Assembly: GCF_900167605.1 (NCBI RefSeq)
Contig: NZ_FUYH01000010.1
Location: 46,263-110,262 of the forward strand
From: Caloramator quimbayensis
GTDB taxonomy: Bacteria; Bacillota; Clostridia; Clostridiales; Caloramatoraceae
Reading direction: 5' to 3'
DNA length: 64,000 bases
Within the stretch, counting starts at the first letter, position 1, and every line of letters starts with the position of its first letter. The notes below the pieces were generated by a model. The model ran no database searches. It saw nothing but the letters and a program-made list of their open reading frames with translations, and was not told the DNA's origin. A program made the translations under genes and the position numbers. Of this stretch, positions 1 to 8,339 are shown one piece after another.

Positions 1-1178
1 ATGATGGATTTACCTATGTAGGTGAGCCTGTTACAGAAGGATTTAAAAAAATCAGAGTTGCAGGTGAATCAATATCTGTTATGTTAATTCTCGAGGATGG
101 GCAGGTTGCCTATGGAGATTGTGCAGCAGTTCAGTATTCAGGAGCAGGCGGAAGAGATCCACTATTCCTATCAAAGGATTTTATACCGATAATAGAAAAA
201 CATATAGCCCCAAAACTTATTGGAAGAGAGCTTGAAAACTTTAAAAGTATAGCAGAAGAAATCGATACTATGCTTGTTGATGGCAAAAGGCTTCATACAG
301 CAATAAGATACGGTATTACCCAGGCAATACTTGATGGGGTTGCAAAGTCTAAGAAGCTTACAATGGCTGAGGTTATAAGGGATGAATACAATACAGGGGT
401 TGAGCTTAAGGAAGTTCCAATATTTACTCAATCTGGAGACGATAGATATAATAATGTTGATAAGATGATTATAAAGGGCGCTGATGTACTTCCCCACGGT
501 CTTATAAACAACGTAAAGGAGAAACTTGGAGAGAGAGGAGAACTTCTAAAGGAGTATGTTGTGTGGCTTAGGGATAGAATAATGCATCTTAGAACTTCAA
601 AGGATTATAATCCTGTTTTACATATAGATGTGTATGGAACAATCGGAATAGCTTTTAATAATGATATTGAAAAGATGGCAGATTACCTTTCAGAGCTTGA
701 AAAGGCAGCCCATCCGTTAAAGCTTAGAATAGAAGGACCAATGGATGTTGAAAACAGGGAAGGTCAGATGCTTGAACTTAAAAAGCTGAGAAATGCATTA
801 AAGGATAGGAATATTGGGGTTGAAATAGTTGCAGATGAATGGTGCAACACATGGGAAGATATAAAATACTTTACTGATGAGCAGGCAGCTGACATGATAC
901 AGATTAAAACTCCTGATCTTGGAGGAGTAAATAATATAGTTGAAGCTATATTGTATTGTAAAAAACACGGCGTTGGTGCTTACTGCGGAGGAACCTGCAA
1001 TGAAACAGACCGCTCAGCTCAGGTCTGCACGAATATAGCAATAGCCTGCGGCGCTGACCAGTGCCTTGCAAAGCCTGGTATGGGCGTTGATGAAGGATTT
1101 ATGATAGTTTATAACGAGATGCAAAGAGTTTTAACTCTTGCAAAGAACAGAGAAAGAATAAACAAAGCTATTAAATAA
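1..1178 (+). CDS. mal: 3-methylaspartate ammonia-lyase, 5' partial
   Basis: This enzyme removes ammonia from (2S,3S)-3-methylaspartate to give mesaconate, the second step of glutamate fermentation through methylaspartate. The frame is open from the left edge (D-G-F-T-Y at base 3), so about 20 residues are missing and the ATG at 81 is internal. Residues matching the C. tetanomorphum enzyme are present: His in VLPHGL, the metal ligands in HIDVYG, RIEGP and ADEW, the catalytic Lys in QIKTPD, and GGTCNET. Family length is about 413 residues. It is followed by a MazG-like gene and the hydro-lyase pair. Glutamate mutase genes are expected upstream, outside the window. Confidence 0.95.
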   Translation, partial: DGFTYVGEPVTEGFKKIRVAGESISVMLILEDGQVAYGDCAAVQYSGAGGRDPLFLSKDFIPIIEKHIAPKLIGRELENFKSIAEEIDTMLVDGKRLHTAIRYGITQAILDGVAKSKKLTMAEVIRDEYNTGVELKEVPIFTQSGDDRYNNVDKMIIKGADVLPHGLINNVKEKLGERGELLKEYVVWLRDRIMHLRTSKDYNPVLHIDVYGTIGIAFNNDIEKMADYLSELEKAAHPLKLRIEGPMDVENREGQMLELKKLRNALKDRNIGVEIVADEWCNTWEDIKYFTDEQAADMIQIKTPDLGGVNNIVEAILYCKKHGVGAYCGGTCNETDRSAQVCTNIAIACGADQCLAKPGMGVDEGFMIVYNEMQRVLTLAKNRERINKAIK

Positions 1179-1242
1179 GGTTTAAGCTGGGTATGTAATG
1201 AAAATTACATACCCATATGTTAATTACAAAGGAGAATGAATA

Positions 1243-1605
1243 ATGGAAGAAAATAAAGATATAAGTCTTTCTGAGATGCTTGAGATGTCGAGAGTGTTAT
1301 GGGAGAAGAATAAAGAAAGATGGTCGCCAATGGAGCCGCAGTACGGCAAGAATTTCATTTTATATATGATTGAAGAAATAGGAGAGGTAATACAGATTAT
1401 TAAGAAAAAAGGCGAAGAGGAGATTATGCAAAGTCCTGAGGTAAGGGAAAGATTTATAGAAGAATTGTGCGATGTTATGATGTATTATTCTGATGTATTA
1501 AATAGATTTAAAATTACTCCCAATGAATTTGCTGAAAAATATTATGAAAAATTTAATAAAAACATGAAAAGAGATTACGAAAAACAGTATAAAGAAACAG
1601 TATAA
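1243..1605 (+). CDS. MazG-like nucleotide pyrophosphohydrolase family protein
   Basis: A 120-residue protein of the all-alpha NTP pyrophosphohydrolase (MazG-like) type. The metal-binding signature is visible as EEIGEV (about residues 44-49) followed by EELCDVMMY (about 77-85), the usual ExxE then ExxD spacing. Family members hydrolyse nucleoside triphosphates, often damaged ones; the substrate here cannot be read from sequence. It sits between methylaspartate ammonia-lyase and the hydro-lyase alpha subunit with short gaps, so it is probably co-transcribed with catabolic genes, which is unexpected for a housecleaning enzyme. An AAAGGAGA ribosome site precedes the ATG. Confidence 0.75.
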   Translation: MEENKDISLSEMLEMSRVLWEKNKERWSPMEPQYGKNFILYMIEEIGEVIQIIKKKGEEEIMQSPEVRERFIEELCDVMMYYSDVLNRFKITPNEFAEKYYEKFNKNMKRDYEKQYKETV

Positions 1606-1628
1606 TTAAATTATTGGAGGGCGGCATG

Positions 1629-2471
1629 ATGAAGGAAATACACGTTTCTAAGATAGTTGAAACTGTAAAAAAGCTCTGCATAGATGCAAATTATTATTTA
1701 AATGATGATATTAAAGATAGCCTCTTTAAAGCTAAGGAAAAAGAAACCTTTTCACTTGCACAGAATATACTCGATATAATACTTGAAAACGCTGATATTG
1801 CAAAAAATGAAAATATGCCTATGTGTCAGGATACAGGAATGGCTGTTGTATTTCTTGAAATAGGTCAGGATGTACATATTACAGGAGGAAGCCTTGAGGA
1901 TGCTGTAAATGAAGGGGTAAGAGAGGGTTACAGTGAAGGATATTTAAGAAAATCTGTGGTAGGGGACCCTATAGAGAGAATAAATACAAAGGACAATACT
2001 CCAGCGATAATTCATTACAGTATAGTGCCTGGAGATAAACTAAAAATAACAGTTGCTCCAAAGGGTTTTGGAAGCGAAAACATGAGTCAGCTTAAGATGT
2101 TAAAGCCTGCTGATGGTATAGAAGGTGTTAAGGATTTTGTTTTAAAGGCTGTAAAGGAGGCAGGACCTAATCCATGCCCTCCAATAGTAGTCGGGATTGG
2201 AATAGGAGGAACCTTTGAAAAAGCAGCATTTCTTGCTAAAAAAGCTCTTTTAAGACCTGTAAATGTTAAAAACTCTAATCCTTATTACGCAAAGCTTGAA
2301 GAAGAACTTTTAGAGAAAATAAATTCCCTTGGGATAGGGCCTCAGGGCTTTGGAGGGAGGACTACGGCTCTTTCAGTCAATATTGAAACATATGCTACTC
2401 ATATTGCAGGGCTTCCCGTTGCAGTTAATATAAACTGCCATGCTACAAGACATTCAGAAGCTGTTTTATAA
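1629..2471 (+). CDS. Class I hydro-lyase alpha subunit, probable mesaconase (fumarase-like)
   Basis: Iron-sulfur alpha subunit of a two-part class I fumarase-family enzyme, about 280 residues. The three cysteines expected to hold the [4Fe-4S] cluster are visible in MPMCQDTG, GPNPCPP and INCHATRH. On sequence alone it would be called fumarate hydratase or tartrate dehydratase alpha. Its place directly after methylaspartate ammonia-lyase and before a CitDEF-type lyase makes mesaconase (mesaconate to citramalate) the better inference. The GGAGG at 1616-1620 fits ATG 1629 (8-nt spacer) or ATG 1626; the upstream TTG at 1614 overlaps that site and is unlikely to be the start. Confidence 0.85.
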   Translation: MKEIHVSKIVETVKKLCIDANYYLNDDIKDSLFKAKEKETFSLAQNILDIILENADIAKNENMPMCQDTGMAVVFLEIGQDVHITGGSLEDAVNEGVREGYSEGYLRKSVVGDPIERINTKDNTPAIIHYSIVPGDKLKITVAPKGFGSENMSQLKMLKPADGIEGVKDFVLKAVKEAGPNPCPPIVVGIGIGGTFEKAAFLAKKALLRPVNVKNSNPYYAKLEEELLEKINSLGIGPQGFGGRTTALSVNIETYATHIAGLPVAVNINCHATRHSEAVL

Positions 2472-2484
2472 GGAGGACTATTAT

Positions 2485-3042
2485 ATGAAAAAGAAGATTA
2501 CAACACCCCTTACTGATGATGCAGTAAAGGAATTGAAGGCCGGAGATAGCGTACTTTTAACAGGATATATATATACTGCAAGGGATGCAGCTCATAAAAG
2601 GCTTGTTGAACTTTTGAAGGAAGGTAAAAATCTGCCTTTTGATATAAATGGTCAGGTTATTTATTATGTAGGACCAACACCAGCAAAAGAGGGGATGCCC
2701 ATAGGTTCTGCAGGACCAACAACAAGCTACAGGATGGATCCTTATGCACCAAAGCTTTTGGAGATTGGACTTAAGGGAATGATAGGTAAGGGCTCAAGAA
2801 ATGATGAGGTAATAAATGCTATTAAAAAATATAATGGTGTTTATTTTGCAGCAATAGGCGGTGCAGCAGCTCTTACTGCAAAATGCGTAAAATCATCAGA
2901 GCTTATAGCTTATGAGGATTTAGGAGCAGAGGCTATAAGAAGGCTTTATGTTGAGGATTTGCCATTAATTGTTGTTATAGACAGCGATGGAAATAACTAT
3001 TATGAAATAGGACAAAGAGAATATCTAAATTCAACAAAATAA
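2485..3042 (+). CDS. Class I hydro-lyase beta subunit, probable mesaconase
   Basis: Beta subunit (185 residues) that completes the class I fumarase-type enzyme; the family's C-terminal swivelling domain is recognisable by GPTPAKEGMPIGSAGPTTSYRMD and GMIGKGSRN. The start is the ATG at 2485, preceded by AAGGAGG at the end of the alpha gene; an earlier in-frame ATG at 2440 lies inside alpha and has no ribosome site. The two subunit genes are 13 nt apart, consistent with coupled translation. As with alpha, fumarase or L-tartrate dehydratase are alternatives, but the neighbours favour mesaconate hydration. The gene ends nine bases before the B12 riboswitch. Confidence 0.85.
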   Translation: MKKKITTPLTDDAVKELKAGDSVLLTGYIYTARDAAHKRLVELLKEGKNLPFDINGQVIYYVGPTPAKEGMPIGSAGPTTSYRMDPYAPKLLEIGLKGMIGKGSRNDEVINAIKKYNGVYFAAIGGAAALTAKCVKSSELIAYEDLGAEAIRRLYVEDLPLIVVIDSDGNNYYEIGQREYLNSTK

Positions 3043-3050
3043 AATAAATA

Positions 3051-3208
3051 GATTATTGGTGCTCTGCTTTGTGGAGGTAAAAGGGAAAGCGGTGAAAATC
3101 CGCTACAGCCCCCGCTACTGTAATGGAGGACGAATCTAATATGCCACTGGCATTTGCTGGGAAGGTTAGAGGAGAATGATGCCTAAGTCAGGAAACCTGC
3201 CAATAATC
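3051..3208 (+). ncRNA. Cobalamin (adenosylcobalamin-type) riboswitch
   Basis: The B12-box elements are in order: AAAGGGAA, GGTGAAAATCC, ACAGCCCCCGCTACTGTAA, GCCACTGG, GGGAAGG, ATGATGCCTAAGTCAGGA and AACCTGCC. The outer helix P1 closes as gattattgg (3051-3059) with ccaataatc (3200-3208). It begins only nine bases after the hydro-lyase beta stop, so it appears to lie inside a longer transcript unless a promoter sits within the preceding gene. No intrinsic terminator is visible between P1 and the next ATG, which points to translational control. Such elements usually switch expression off when B12 binds. Confidence 0.93.
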
Positions 3209-3216
3209 TTAGAAAA

Positions 3217-3235
3217 ATCTTTCGGAGGGAAGGAT
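3217..3235 (+). promoter_or_regulatory. Hairpin carrying the yitT ribosome binding site in its loop
   Basis: ATCTTTC (3217-3223) can pair with GAAGGAT (3229-3235), leaving GGAGG (3224-3228) as a five-base loop four bases upstream of the stem end and 10 bases before ATG 3239. It lies directly after the riboswitch P1 helix and is the only candidate expression platform visible. One pair is a G-U wobble. Function is inferred. Confidence 0.4.
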
Positions 3236-3238
3236 AAT

Positions 3239-4087
3239 ATGGAATTTCAAAATAAACTTTATAAAATCTTAAAGATAACTTTTGGAAGTTTTATTTATGC
3301 TGCTGCAATAAATATATTTATTGTTCCACATAGGCTTTTAAGCGGAGGAATAGCAGGTATATCTCTTATTATGCAGTATATAACATGCATACCATCTGGA
3401 TATTGGGTTTTTATAATTAATTTACCCTTATTTATTATAGGATACAGGCTCATAAATAAGAAATTTATTTTATTAAGCTTTGTAGGGATGTTGTCTATGT
3501 CATTTTTTTTAATACTTACTAAAAATATTTCTTTTTTAGTAAGTATTGATGATTTAATTATATCAACGATATTCGGGGCCGTTATAAGCGGAATAGGTAT
3601 GGGTATTATTTTCAAAGAAGGAGCATCTCAGGGTGGAACAGATATAATAGCCTTTATAATTAAAAAAAATAATGGAATAAAATTATCAACACTATATTTT
3701 ATTTTAAATGGTGCGATTGTAATTTCTGAAATGTTTATTGTAAATATTAAACTTACTTTATATACAATTGTTGCTATGTATATAAAGGCAATTGTAATCG
3801 ATAAGATAGTTAATTTATATAATAAAAAGAAAGTATTGATGATATTAACATCAAATGAAAAGGAAATATCGCTATGTGTTTCTAAGTGTATAGGCAAAGA
3901 AACCATTCTTCTTTATGGTGAAAATGCTTATATAGGTTCAGAAAGAAAAGTTATATATTGCATTGTTAATGAAAAAGAATTAGGTAGAATTAAGACTCTT
4001 ATAGGGAATATAGACATTACAGCACAGATGTCTGTTTTAGAGGCTATTGACATTCAGGGTAAAGAATGGCTGTCTTTAGCTGTATAG
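3239..4087 (+). CDS. YitT-family membrane protein (DUF161/DUF2179)
   Basis: A 282-residue integral membrane protein. The N-terminal half has about five hydrophobic segments with the family signature IFIVPHRLLSGGIAGIS near residue 25 and FKEGASQGGTDIIAF near 130; the C-terminal soluble part (about 200-275) matches the DUF2179 domain. Substrate and function of this family are not established. The ATG at 3239 is chosen because it follows GGAGG; a longer reading from 3176 would start inside the riboswitch. As the first gene after a B12 riboswitch it could help uptake of cobalamin, cobalt or a pathway metabolite, but this is inference only. Confidence 0.85.
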   Translation: MEFQNKLYKILKITFGSFIYAAAINIFIVPHRLLSGGIAGISLIMQYITCIPSGYWVFIINLPLFIIGYRLINKKFILLSFVGMLSMSFFLILTKNISFLVSIDDLIISTIFGAVISGIGMGIIFKEGASQGGTDIIAFIIKKNNGIKLSTLYFILNGAIVISEMFIVNIKLTLYTIVAMYIKAIVIDKIVNLYNKKKVLMILTSNEKEISLCVSKCIGKETILLYGENAYIGSERKVIYCIVNEKELGRIKTLIGNIDITAQMSVLEAIDIQGKEWLSLAV

Positions 4088-4108
4088 TATTATAAAGTAG
4101 GTGATAAA

Positions 4109-4372
4109 ATGGAGATTAAAAGGATTGCAAAATGCGGGACCTTTGAATCGAATGATATATATGTAATAGTCGAACCAAACAGCGATGGAGGTGTTGAGAT
4201 AAATCTTGAGAGCATAGTTATGAAACAGTTTGGGGAACAGATAAAAAAGACTATTGATGAGACAGTAAAATCCTTTGGGATAAAAAGCATAAAAATAACC
4301 GCAAAGGACAGAGGGGCTCTTGACTATACAATAAAATCGAGGGTTGAAACTGCCATTAAAAGGGCGCTTTAG
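4109..4372 (+). CDS. citD: Citrate/citramalate lyase acyl carrier (gamma) subunit
   Basis: Small acyl carrier protein (87 residues) of the citrate lyase type. It carries the phosphoribosyl-dephospho-CoA group; the acceptor serine is the one in CGTFESNDI near residue 14, and the C-terminal DRGALDYTIKSRVETA is typical of the family. In this cluster it most likely serves citramalate lyase of the methylaspartate pathway, whose subunits are homologous to citrate lyase. It is preceded by AGGTGA and followed closely by the beta subunit gene, so the operon continues. Confidence 0.92.
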   Translation: MEIKRIAKCGTFESNDIYVIVEPNSDGGVEINLESIVMKQFGEQIKKTIDETVKSFGIKSIKITAKDRGALDYTIKSRVETAIKRAL

Positions 4373-4383
4373 GGGGTGAGATT

Positions 4384-5253
4384 TTGAAATTAAGAAGGAG
4401 TATGCTATTTATTCCGGGAAATAATCCTGGGATGATACAAAACGCTGGGGTTCTTGGGGCAGACAGCATAATTCTCGATTTGGAGGATGCTGTTGCTGTA
4501 ACCGAAAAGGATTCGGCGAGGATTCTTGTTAGAAATGCGATTAAAACTTTGGATTTTTATAACAGTGAGATAGTTGTAAGAATTAATCCTCTTTCAACGG
4601 ATTTCGGATTTGAAGATATAAAGGAGATTGCAAAGGTAAAACCCCATGCCCTTTTGATTCCAAAGGCTACTGAGGAGGACATAAAGGCTTGTGATGATAT
4701 TCTAAAAAGGATTGAAGAGTATGAGAGATTTGAGAATAACCATATAAAGCTTTTTCCTCTAATTGAAACTGCCTATGGCCTTGAAAACGTGTATAACATT
4801 ATTAAAGCCTCAGATAGAGTTGAAGGAGTTCTCCTTGGGGCTGAGGATTTGACAGCAGACCTTGGAATTAAAAGGACGAGGGAAGGTGAGGAAATATTCT
4901 ATGCAAGATGCAAGGTTGCATCAGCATGTAGGGCCTTTAGAGTAGATGCTATTGATACCCCCTTTACTGACCTTAATGATTATGATGGATTTGTGGAAGA
5001 TATTAAAAAGGCAAAATCTATAGGTATGACGGGAAAGGCTGCTATAAATCCAAGGCAGATAGATACCATACATGACGTCTTTGCACCATCTAAGGAAGAA
5101 ATAGAATATGCAAAAAGGGTTATGAAGGCTCAGGAGGATGCTAAAAGAGAGGGCAAAGGTGTTTTCTCTCTCGATGGTAAGATGGTTGATGCTCCAATAA
5201 TTCAAAGGGCTGATACTATACTCGAAAAGGCTAAGCTGTCAGGACTTTTATAG
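4384..5253 (+). CDS. citE: Citrate/citramalate lyase beta subunit (CitE-like)
   Basis: Beta (acyl lyase) subunit, 289 residues, of the HpcH/HpaI-aldolase-related CitE family. Visible signatures are RRSMLFIPGNNPGM at the N terminus, DSIILDLEDAV (about 27-37), VRINP, and GVLLGAEDLTADLG (about 148-161), which hold the metal and CoA-thioester binding residues. It cleaves the acyl-ACP form of citrate or citramalate; the neighbouring methylaspartate and mesaconate genes favour citramalate, giving pyruvate. The start is TTG at 4384, with GGGGGTGA seven bases upstream and no better ATG. Confidence 0.92.
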   Translation: MKLRRSMLFIPGNNPGMIQNAGVLGADSIILDLEDAVAVTEKDSARILVRNAIKTLDFYNSEIVVRINPLSTDFGFEDIKEIAKVKPHALLIPKATEEDIKACDDILKRIEEYERFENNHIKLFPLIETAYGLENVYNIIKASDRVEGVLLGAEDLTADLGIKRTREGEEIFYARCKVASACRAFRVDAIDTPFTDLNDYDGFVEDIKKAKSIGMTGKAAINPRQIDTIHDVFAPSKEEIEYAKRVMKAQEDAKREGKGVFSLDGKMVDAPIIQRADTILEKAKLSGLL

Positions 5254-5264
5254 GGGGTGATTAG

Positions 5265-6803
5265 ATGATTAATGCGGCATTAAGAGAAATACCAGAATAT
5301 ATAAAAGGTTATGGAAAGGTAAAACCCTTCGAAGGTGCTTTTAAAAATATAAATAAGGCTCAAAAGGCTAATGTATCTTTAAATTGTAAATCCTCTAATG
5401 ATGATAAAGTTGTATCTTCAATTGAAGAAGTATTAAAAAAATGCGGAATAAGGGATGGAATGACTTTATCCTTTCATCATCATTTAAGGAATGGGGATTA
5501 TGTTCTTAATATGGTGATGGAAGAAGTTGCAAGGCTTGGAATAAAGGATATTAAAGTTGCTGCAAGTTCCATATTCCCCATTCATGAACCCCTTGTGGAA
5601 CTAATTAAAAGCGGGGTTGTGACAGGGATTTATACAAATTATATGTCAGGTCCTGTTGCGCAGGCTGTATCCCTTGGATATTTAAAATATCCTGCAATAA
5701 TGCACACACACGGTGGCAGGGCAAGGGCAATAGAATCAGGGGATTTGCACATAGATATTGCCTTTATTGCATCCCCAGCCTGTGATACCTACGGAAATAT
5801 AAACGGTGTTGAAGGAAGGGCTGCATGCGGTTCCTTAGGCTATGCAATACCCGATGCTATGTATGCCGACAGGGTTGTGGCAATAACTGACAACCTTCTT
5901 CCTTATCCACTGTGCCCTATTGAGATTTCACAGGAGTATGTGGATTATATTGTAGCAGTTGAAGAAATCGGAGATCCTAAGGGAATAGTTTCAGGAACTA
6001 CAAAGATTACAAAGGATCCTGTTGGTCTTAAAATAGCAAAACTTGCATCAAGCCTTATAGAAGAGAGCGGGCTTTTAAAAGATGGATTTTCCTTTCAAAC
6101 AGGAGCAGGAGGAACTACCCTTGCTGTTGCAGCCTATGTTAAAGAGATAATGAAAAGAAAAAATATAAAGGGAAGTTTTGCAGCAGGCGGAATTACGGGA
6201 TATATAGTTGAAATGCTTGAGGAGGGGCTTTTTACCTCTTTATTTGATGTTCAGTGCTTTGATTTAAAAGCCGTACAGTCTTACAGGGATAATAAAAATC
6301 ATCAGGGGATGTCCGCATCTATGTACGGAAATCCCCACAATAAAGGTGCCGTTGTAAATATGCTCGATGTTATGATACTTGGTGCAACAGAGGTGGATAC
6401 TGACTTTAATGTTAATGTTACAACAGGTTCTGATGGGTTTATTATGGGAGGTTCAGGAGGGCACAGCGATACAGCAGCAGGTGCTAAACTTTCCATAGTT
6501 ACAACCCAGCTTATAAAGGGAAGGCTTCCTATAGTTGCAGACAGAGTAACTACAGTTACAACCCCAGGAGAGACAATAGATGCAATAGTTACTGAAAGAG
6601 GTATCGCTATAAATCCTAAAAGAAAGGATTTAATAGAAAAGCTTAAAGGGAGCAAACTTCCTATTATGAGCATTGAGGAACTTAAAAATTTAGCCGTAAA
6701 AATTACTGGTATTCCTCAAAGGTATGAAAACAATGGTAAGATTGTTGGAGTAGTAGAATACAGGGATGGTACCGTTATAGATGTTATAAGGCAGGTGCAG
6801 TAG
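5265..6803 (+). CDS. citF: Citrate/citramalate lyase alpha subunit (CitF-like)
   Basis: Alpha subunit (512 residues), the acyl-ACP transferase that exchanges acetyl for the substrate acyl group on the carrier protein. It belongs to the CoA-transferase-like CitF family; recognisable stretches include LSFHHHLRNGDYVLNMVM, GGRARAIESGDLHIDIAF, FQTGAGGTTLAVA and GSGGHSDTAAGAKLSI. Length is normal for the family. It begins with ATG after GGGGGTGA, 11 bases beyond the CitE stop, and belongs to one run with citD-citE-citC. Citrate lyase alpha is the sequence-based alternative name. Confidence 0.93.
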   Translation: MINAALREIPEYIKGYGKVKPFEGAFKNINKAQKANVSLNCKSSNDDKVVSSIEEVLKKCGIRDGMTLSFHHHLRNGDYVLNMVMEEVARLGIKDIKVAASSIFPIHEPLVELIKSGVVTGIYTNYMSGPVAQAVSLGYLKYPAIMHTHGGRARAIESGDLHIDIAFIASPACDTYGNINGVEGRAACGSLGYAIPDAMYADRVVAITDNLLPYPLCPIEISQEYVDYIVAVEEIGDPKGIVSGTTKITKDPVGLKIAKLASSLIEESGLLKDGFSFQTGAGGTTLAVAAYVKEIMKRKNIKGSFAAGGITGYIVEMLEEGLFTSLFDVQCFDLKAVQSYRDNKNHQGMSASMYGNPHNKGAVVNMLDVMILGATEVDTDFNVNVTTGSDGFIMGGSGGHSDTAAGAKLSIVTTQLIKGRLPIVADRVTTVTTPGETIDAIVTERGIAINPKRKDLIEKLKGSKLPIMSIEELKNLAVKITGIPQRYENNGKIVGVVEYRDGTVIDVIRQVQ

Positions 6804-6808
6804 ATTAT

Positions 6809-7828
6809 ATGTACGATGTTTTAATAAGAAGGGCAGAGTATGAAGAATTTGATGATGTAAAAAGGCTTTTAGCTGATAATGATCTGACTCTTGAAGATGC
6901 AGAATATACTGCAATAGCCAAACTTAATGAGGATATTATTGGCACCTGCTCCTTTTCCGGAAAGATTATAAAATGCTTTGCCGTAAGGGAAGATTACAAG
7001 GGAGAAGGCTTATCTTTAAAACTTGTAACACATATAATTGATGAGATGTTTGAAAGAGGAATATATGAATATTTTGTTTTTACAAAACCTGAGAATATAA
7101 ATATTTTTAAATCCATGGGCTTTAAGATTGTACATTCTGCTTATAAGGTTTGCCTTCTTGAAGGAGGAAAATCTGATATAAATAAAAGCATTGATGAAAT
7201 GTTCAAAAAAAGCGGCTTAGGATATGAAAAAAAATCAGCCTTAGTTATGAATTGCAATCCCTTTACTTTAGGCCACAGATATATTATAGAAAAGGCATCA
7301 AAGGAAAGTGAAAGCGTTGTTGTATTTATCGTAAAGGAGGATAAATCCGTATTTCCCTTTGATATAAGATACAGCCTTGTTAAGGAAGGGGTTTCGGATT
7401 TAAAAAATGTAAAGGTAATTTCAGGCGGGGATTATATAATATCTTCTGCAACTTTTCCTTCTTATTTTATAAAGCAATTGGATGATAGAATCGATGCCTA
7501 TACTAATCTTGATGCTCATATATTCGGGAAATATATAGCTCCTGTATTTAACATAGTGAAAAGGTATGTGGGCACAGAACCTTTTTGTAAAGTAACAGAG
7601 AAATATAATAATGCCCTTTTAAAAATTCTTCCAAGTTATAATGTTGAAGTAGAGCTCGTTGAAAGGATAAAAAATTCAGGAAATATAGTTAGCGCTTCCT
7701 TTGTAAGAAATCTTATAAAAAAAGGTGATTTTAATAGTATAAGAAATTTTATACCGGATGTAACCTTTAATTATTTAGTATCAGAAAAGGCAAAGGGTGT
7801 TATAGAGAGGATTGAAAATGAAAAATGA
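6809..7828 (+). CDS. citC: [Citrate/citramalate lyase] ligase (acetate:acyl-carrier ligase)
   Basis: CitC-type ligase (339 residues) that activates the lyase by acetylating the thiol of the prosthetic group on CitD with acetate and ATP. An N-terminal GNAT-like domain (about 1-115) precedes the cytidylyltransferase-like ligase domain, whose nucleotide-binding signature is NCNPFTLGHRYIIEKA near residue 145. It starts only five bases after the citF stop and its end overlaps citX, so translation is probably coupled. Both citrate and citramalate lyases need this step. Confidence 0.92.
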   Translation: MYDVLIRRAEYEEFDDVKRLLADNDLTLEDAEYTAIAKLNEDIIGTCSFSGKIIKCFAVREDYKGEGLSLKLVTHIIDEMFERGIYEYFVFTKPENINIFKSMGFKIVHSAYKVCLLEGGKSDINKSIDEMFKKSGLGYEKKSALVMNCNPFTLGHRYIIEKASKESESVVVFIVKEDKSVFPFDIRYSLVKEGVSDLKNVKVISGGDYIISSATFPSYFIKQLDDRIDAYTNLDAHIFGKYIAPVFNIVKRYVGTEPFCKVTEKYNNALLKILPSYNVEVELVERIKNSGNIVSASFVRNLIKKGDFNSIRNFIPDVTFNYLVSEKAKGVIERIENEK

Positions 7829-8339
7829 GAAGCTATGGGAGCTTATATTAACAGATAGAGAAAAAAGATATGATTTGATATGTGAGATAATTGAAAAATA
7901 TAAAAAACCTGTACTGTGCGGCAAATTAAATTATGCAGGAGAAAATAAAAATAATGAATTGTCACAAAAGGCCTTTAAAGTTCTTTTAAATCTTTTAAAA
8001 GATAATTTTAAAGAATACATGCTTTATGAGAAAATTTTAGAAGGATATGATGGTAAAGCGGTTATAATGGCTTTGAATATTTCGCCTATTAATGCAAAAA
8101 AGCTTTCAATTTCTATTGAGGATAGTCATCCCTTAGGAAGAATTTTCGATATAGATATTTATGATTTAAACAAAGTTCCCTTAAGCAGGAGGGAGTTTGG
8201 CAGGAGCAGACCATGCATAATATGCACAGATGATGCGAGGGAGTGCATAGCTTTAAAAAAACACAGCTTCGAAGAAGTTATTAAAAAAACTGACAAAATT
8301 ATAATAAACTATTTTAAAGGTGATAATGAAAATGCATAA
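7818..8339 (+). CDS. citX: Holo-ACP synthase CitX (apo-lyase phosphoribosyl-dephospho-CoA transferase)
   Basis: CitX (173 residues) transfers the phosphoribosyl-dephospho-CoA group from its triphosphate precursor to the serine of CitD. The characteristic region SHPLGRIFDIDIYD, GRSRPCIICTDDARECIALKKH is present. ATG 7818 is preferred over the in-frame TTG at 7812, because AGAGAGG sits about 7 bases upstream; it overlaps the citC end by 11 nt. In many bacteria CitX is fused to CitG; here they are separate and adjacent. Confidence 0.88.
   Translation: MKNEKLWELILTDREKRYDLICEIIEKYKKPVLCGKLNYAGENKNNELSQKAFKVLLNLLKDNFKEYMLYEKILEGYDGKAVIMALNISPINAKKLSISIEDSHPLGRIFDIDIYDLNKVPLSRREFGRSRPCIICTDDARECIALKKHSFEEVIKKTDKIIINYFKGDNENA

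Noticed and set aside
171..497. Minus-strand ORF of 108 codons inside methylaspartate ammonia-lyase
   Set aside because: It lies opposite a well-conserved enzyme, has no ribosome site and reads as low-complexity hydrophobic sequence; it is a shadow frame.
4109..6803. Straight assignment as citrate lyase for citrate fermentation
   Set aside because: No citrate transporter or oxaloacetate decarboxylase genes accompany it, while methylaspartate ammonia-lyase, mesaconase-like and glutaminase genes do.
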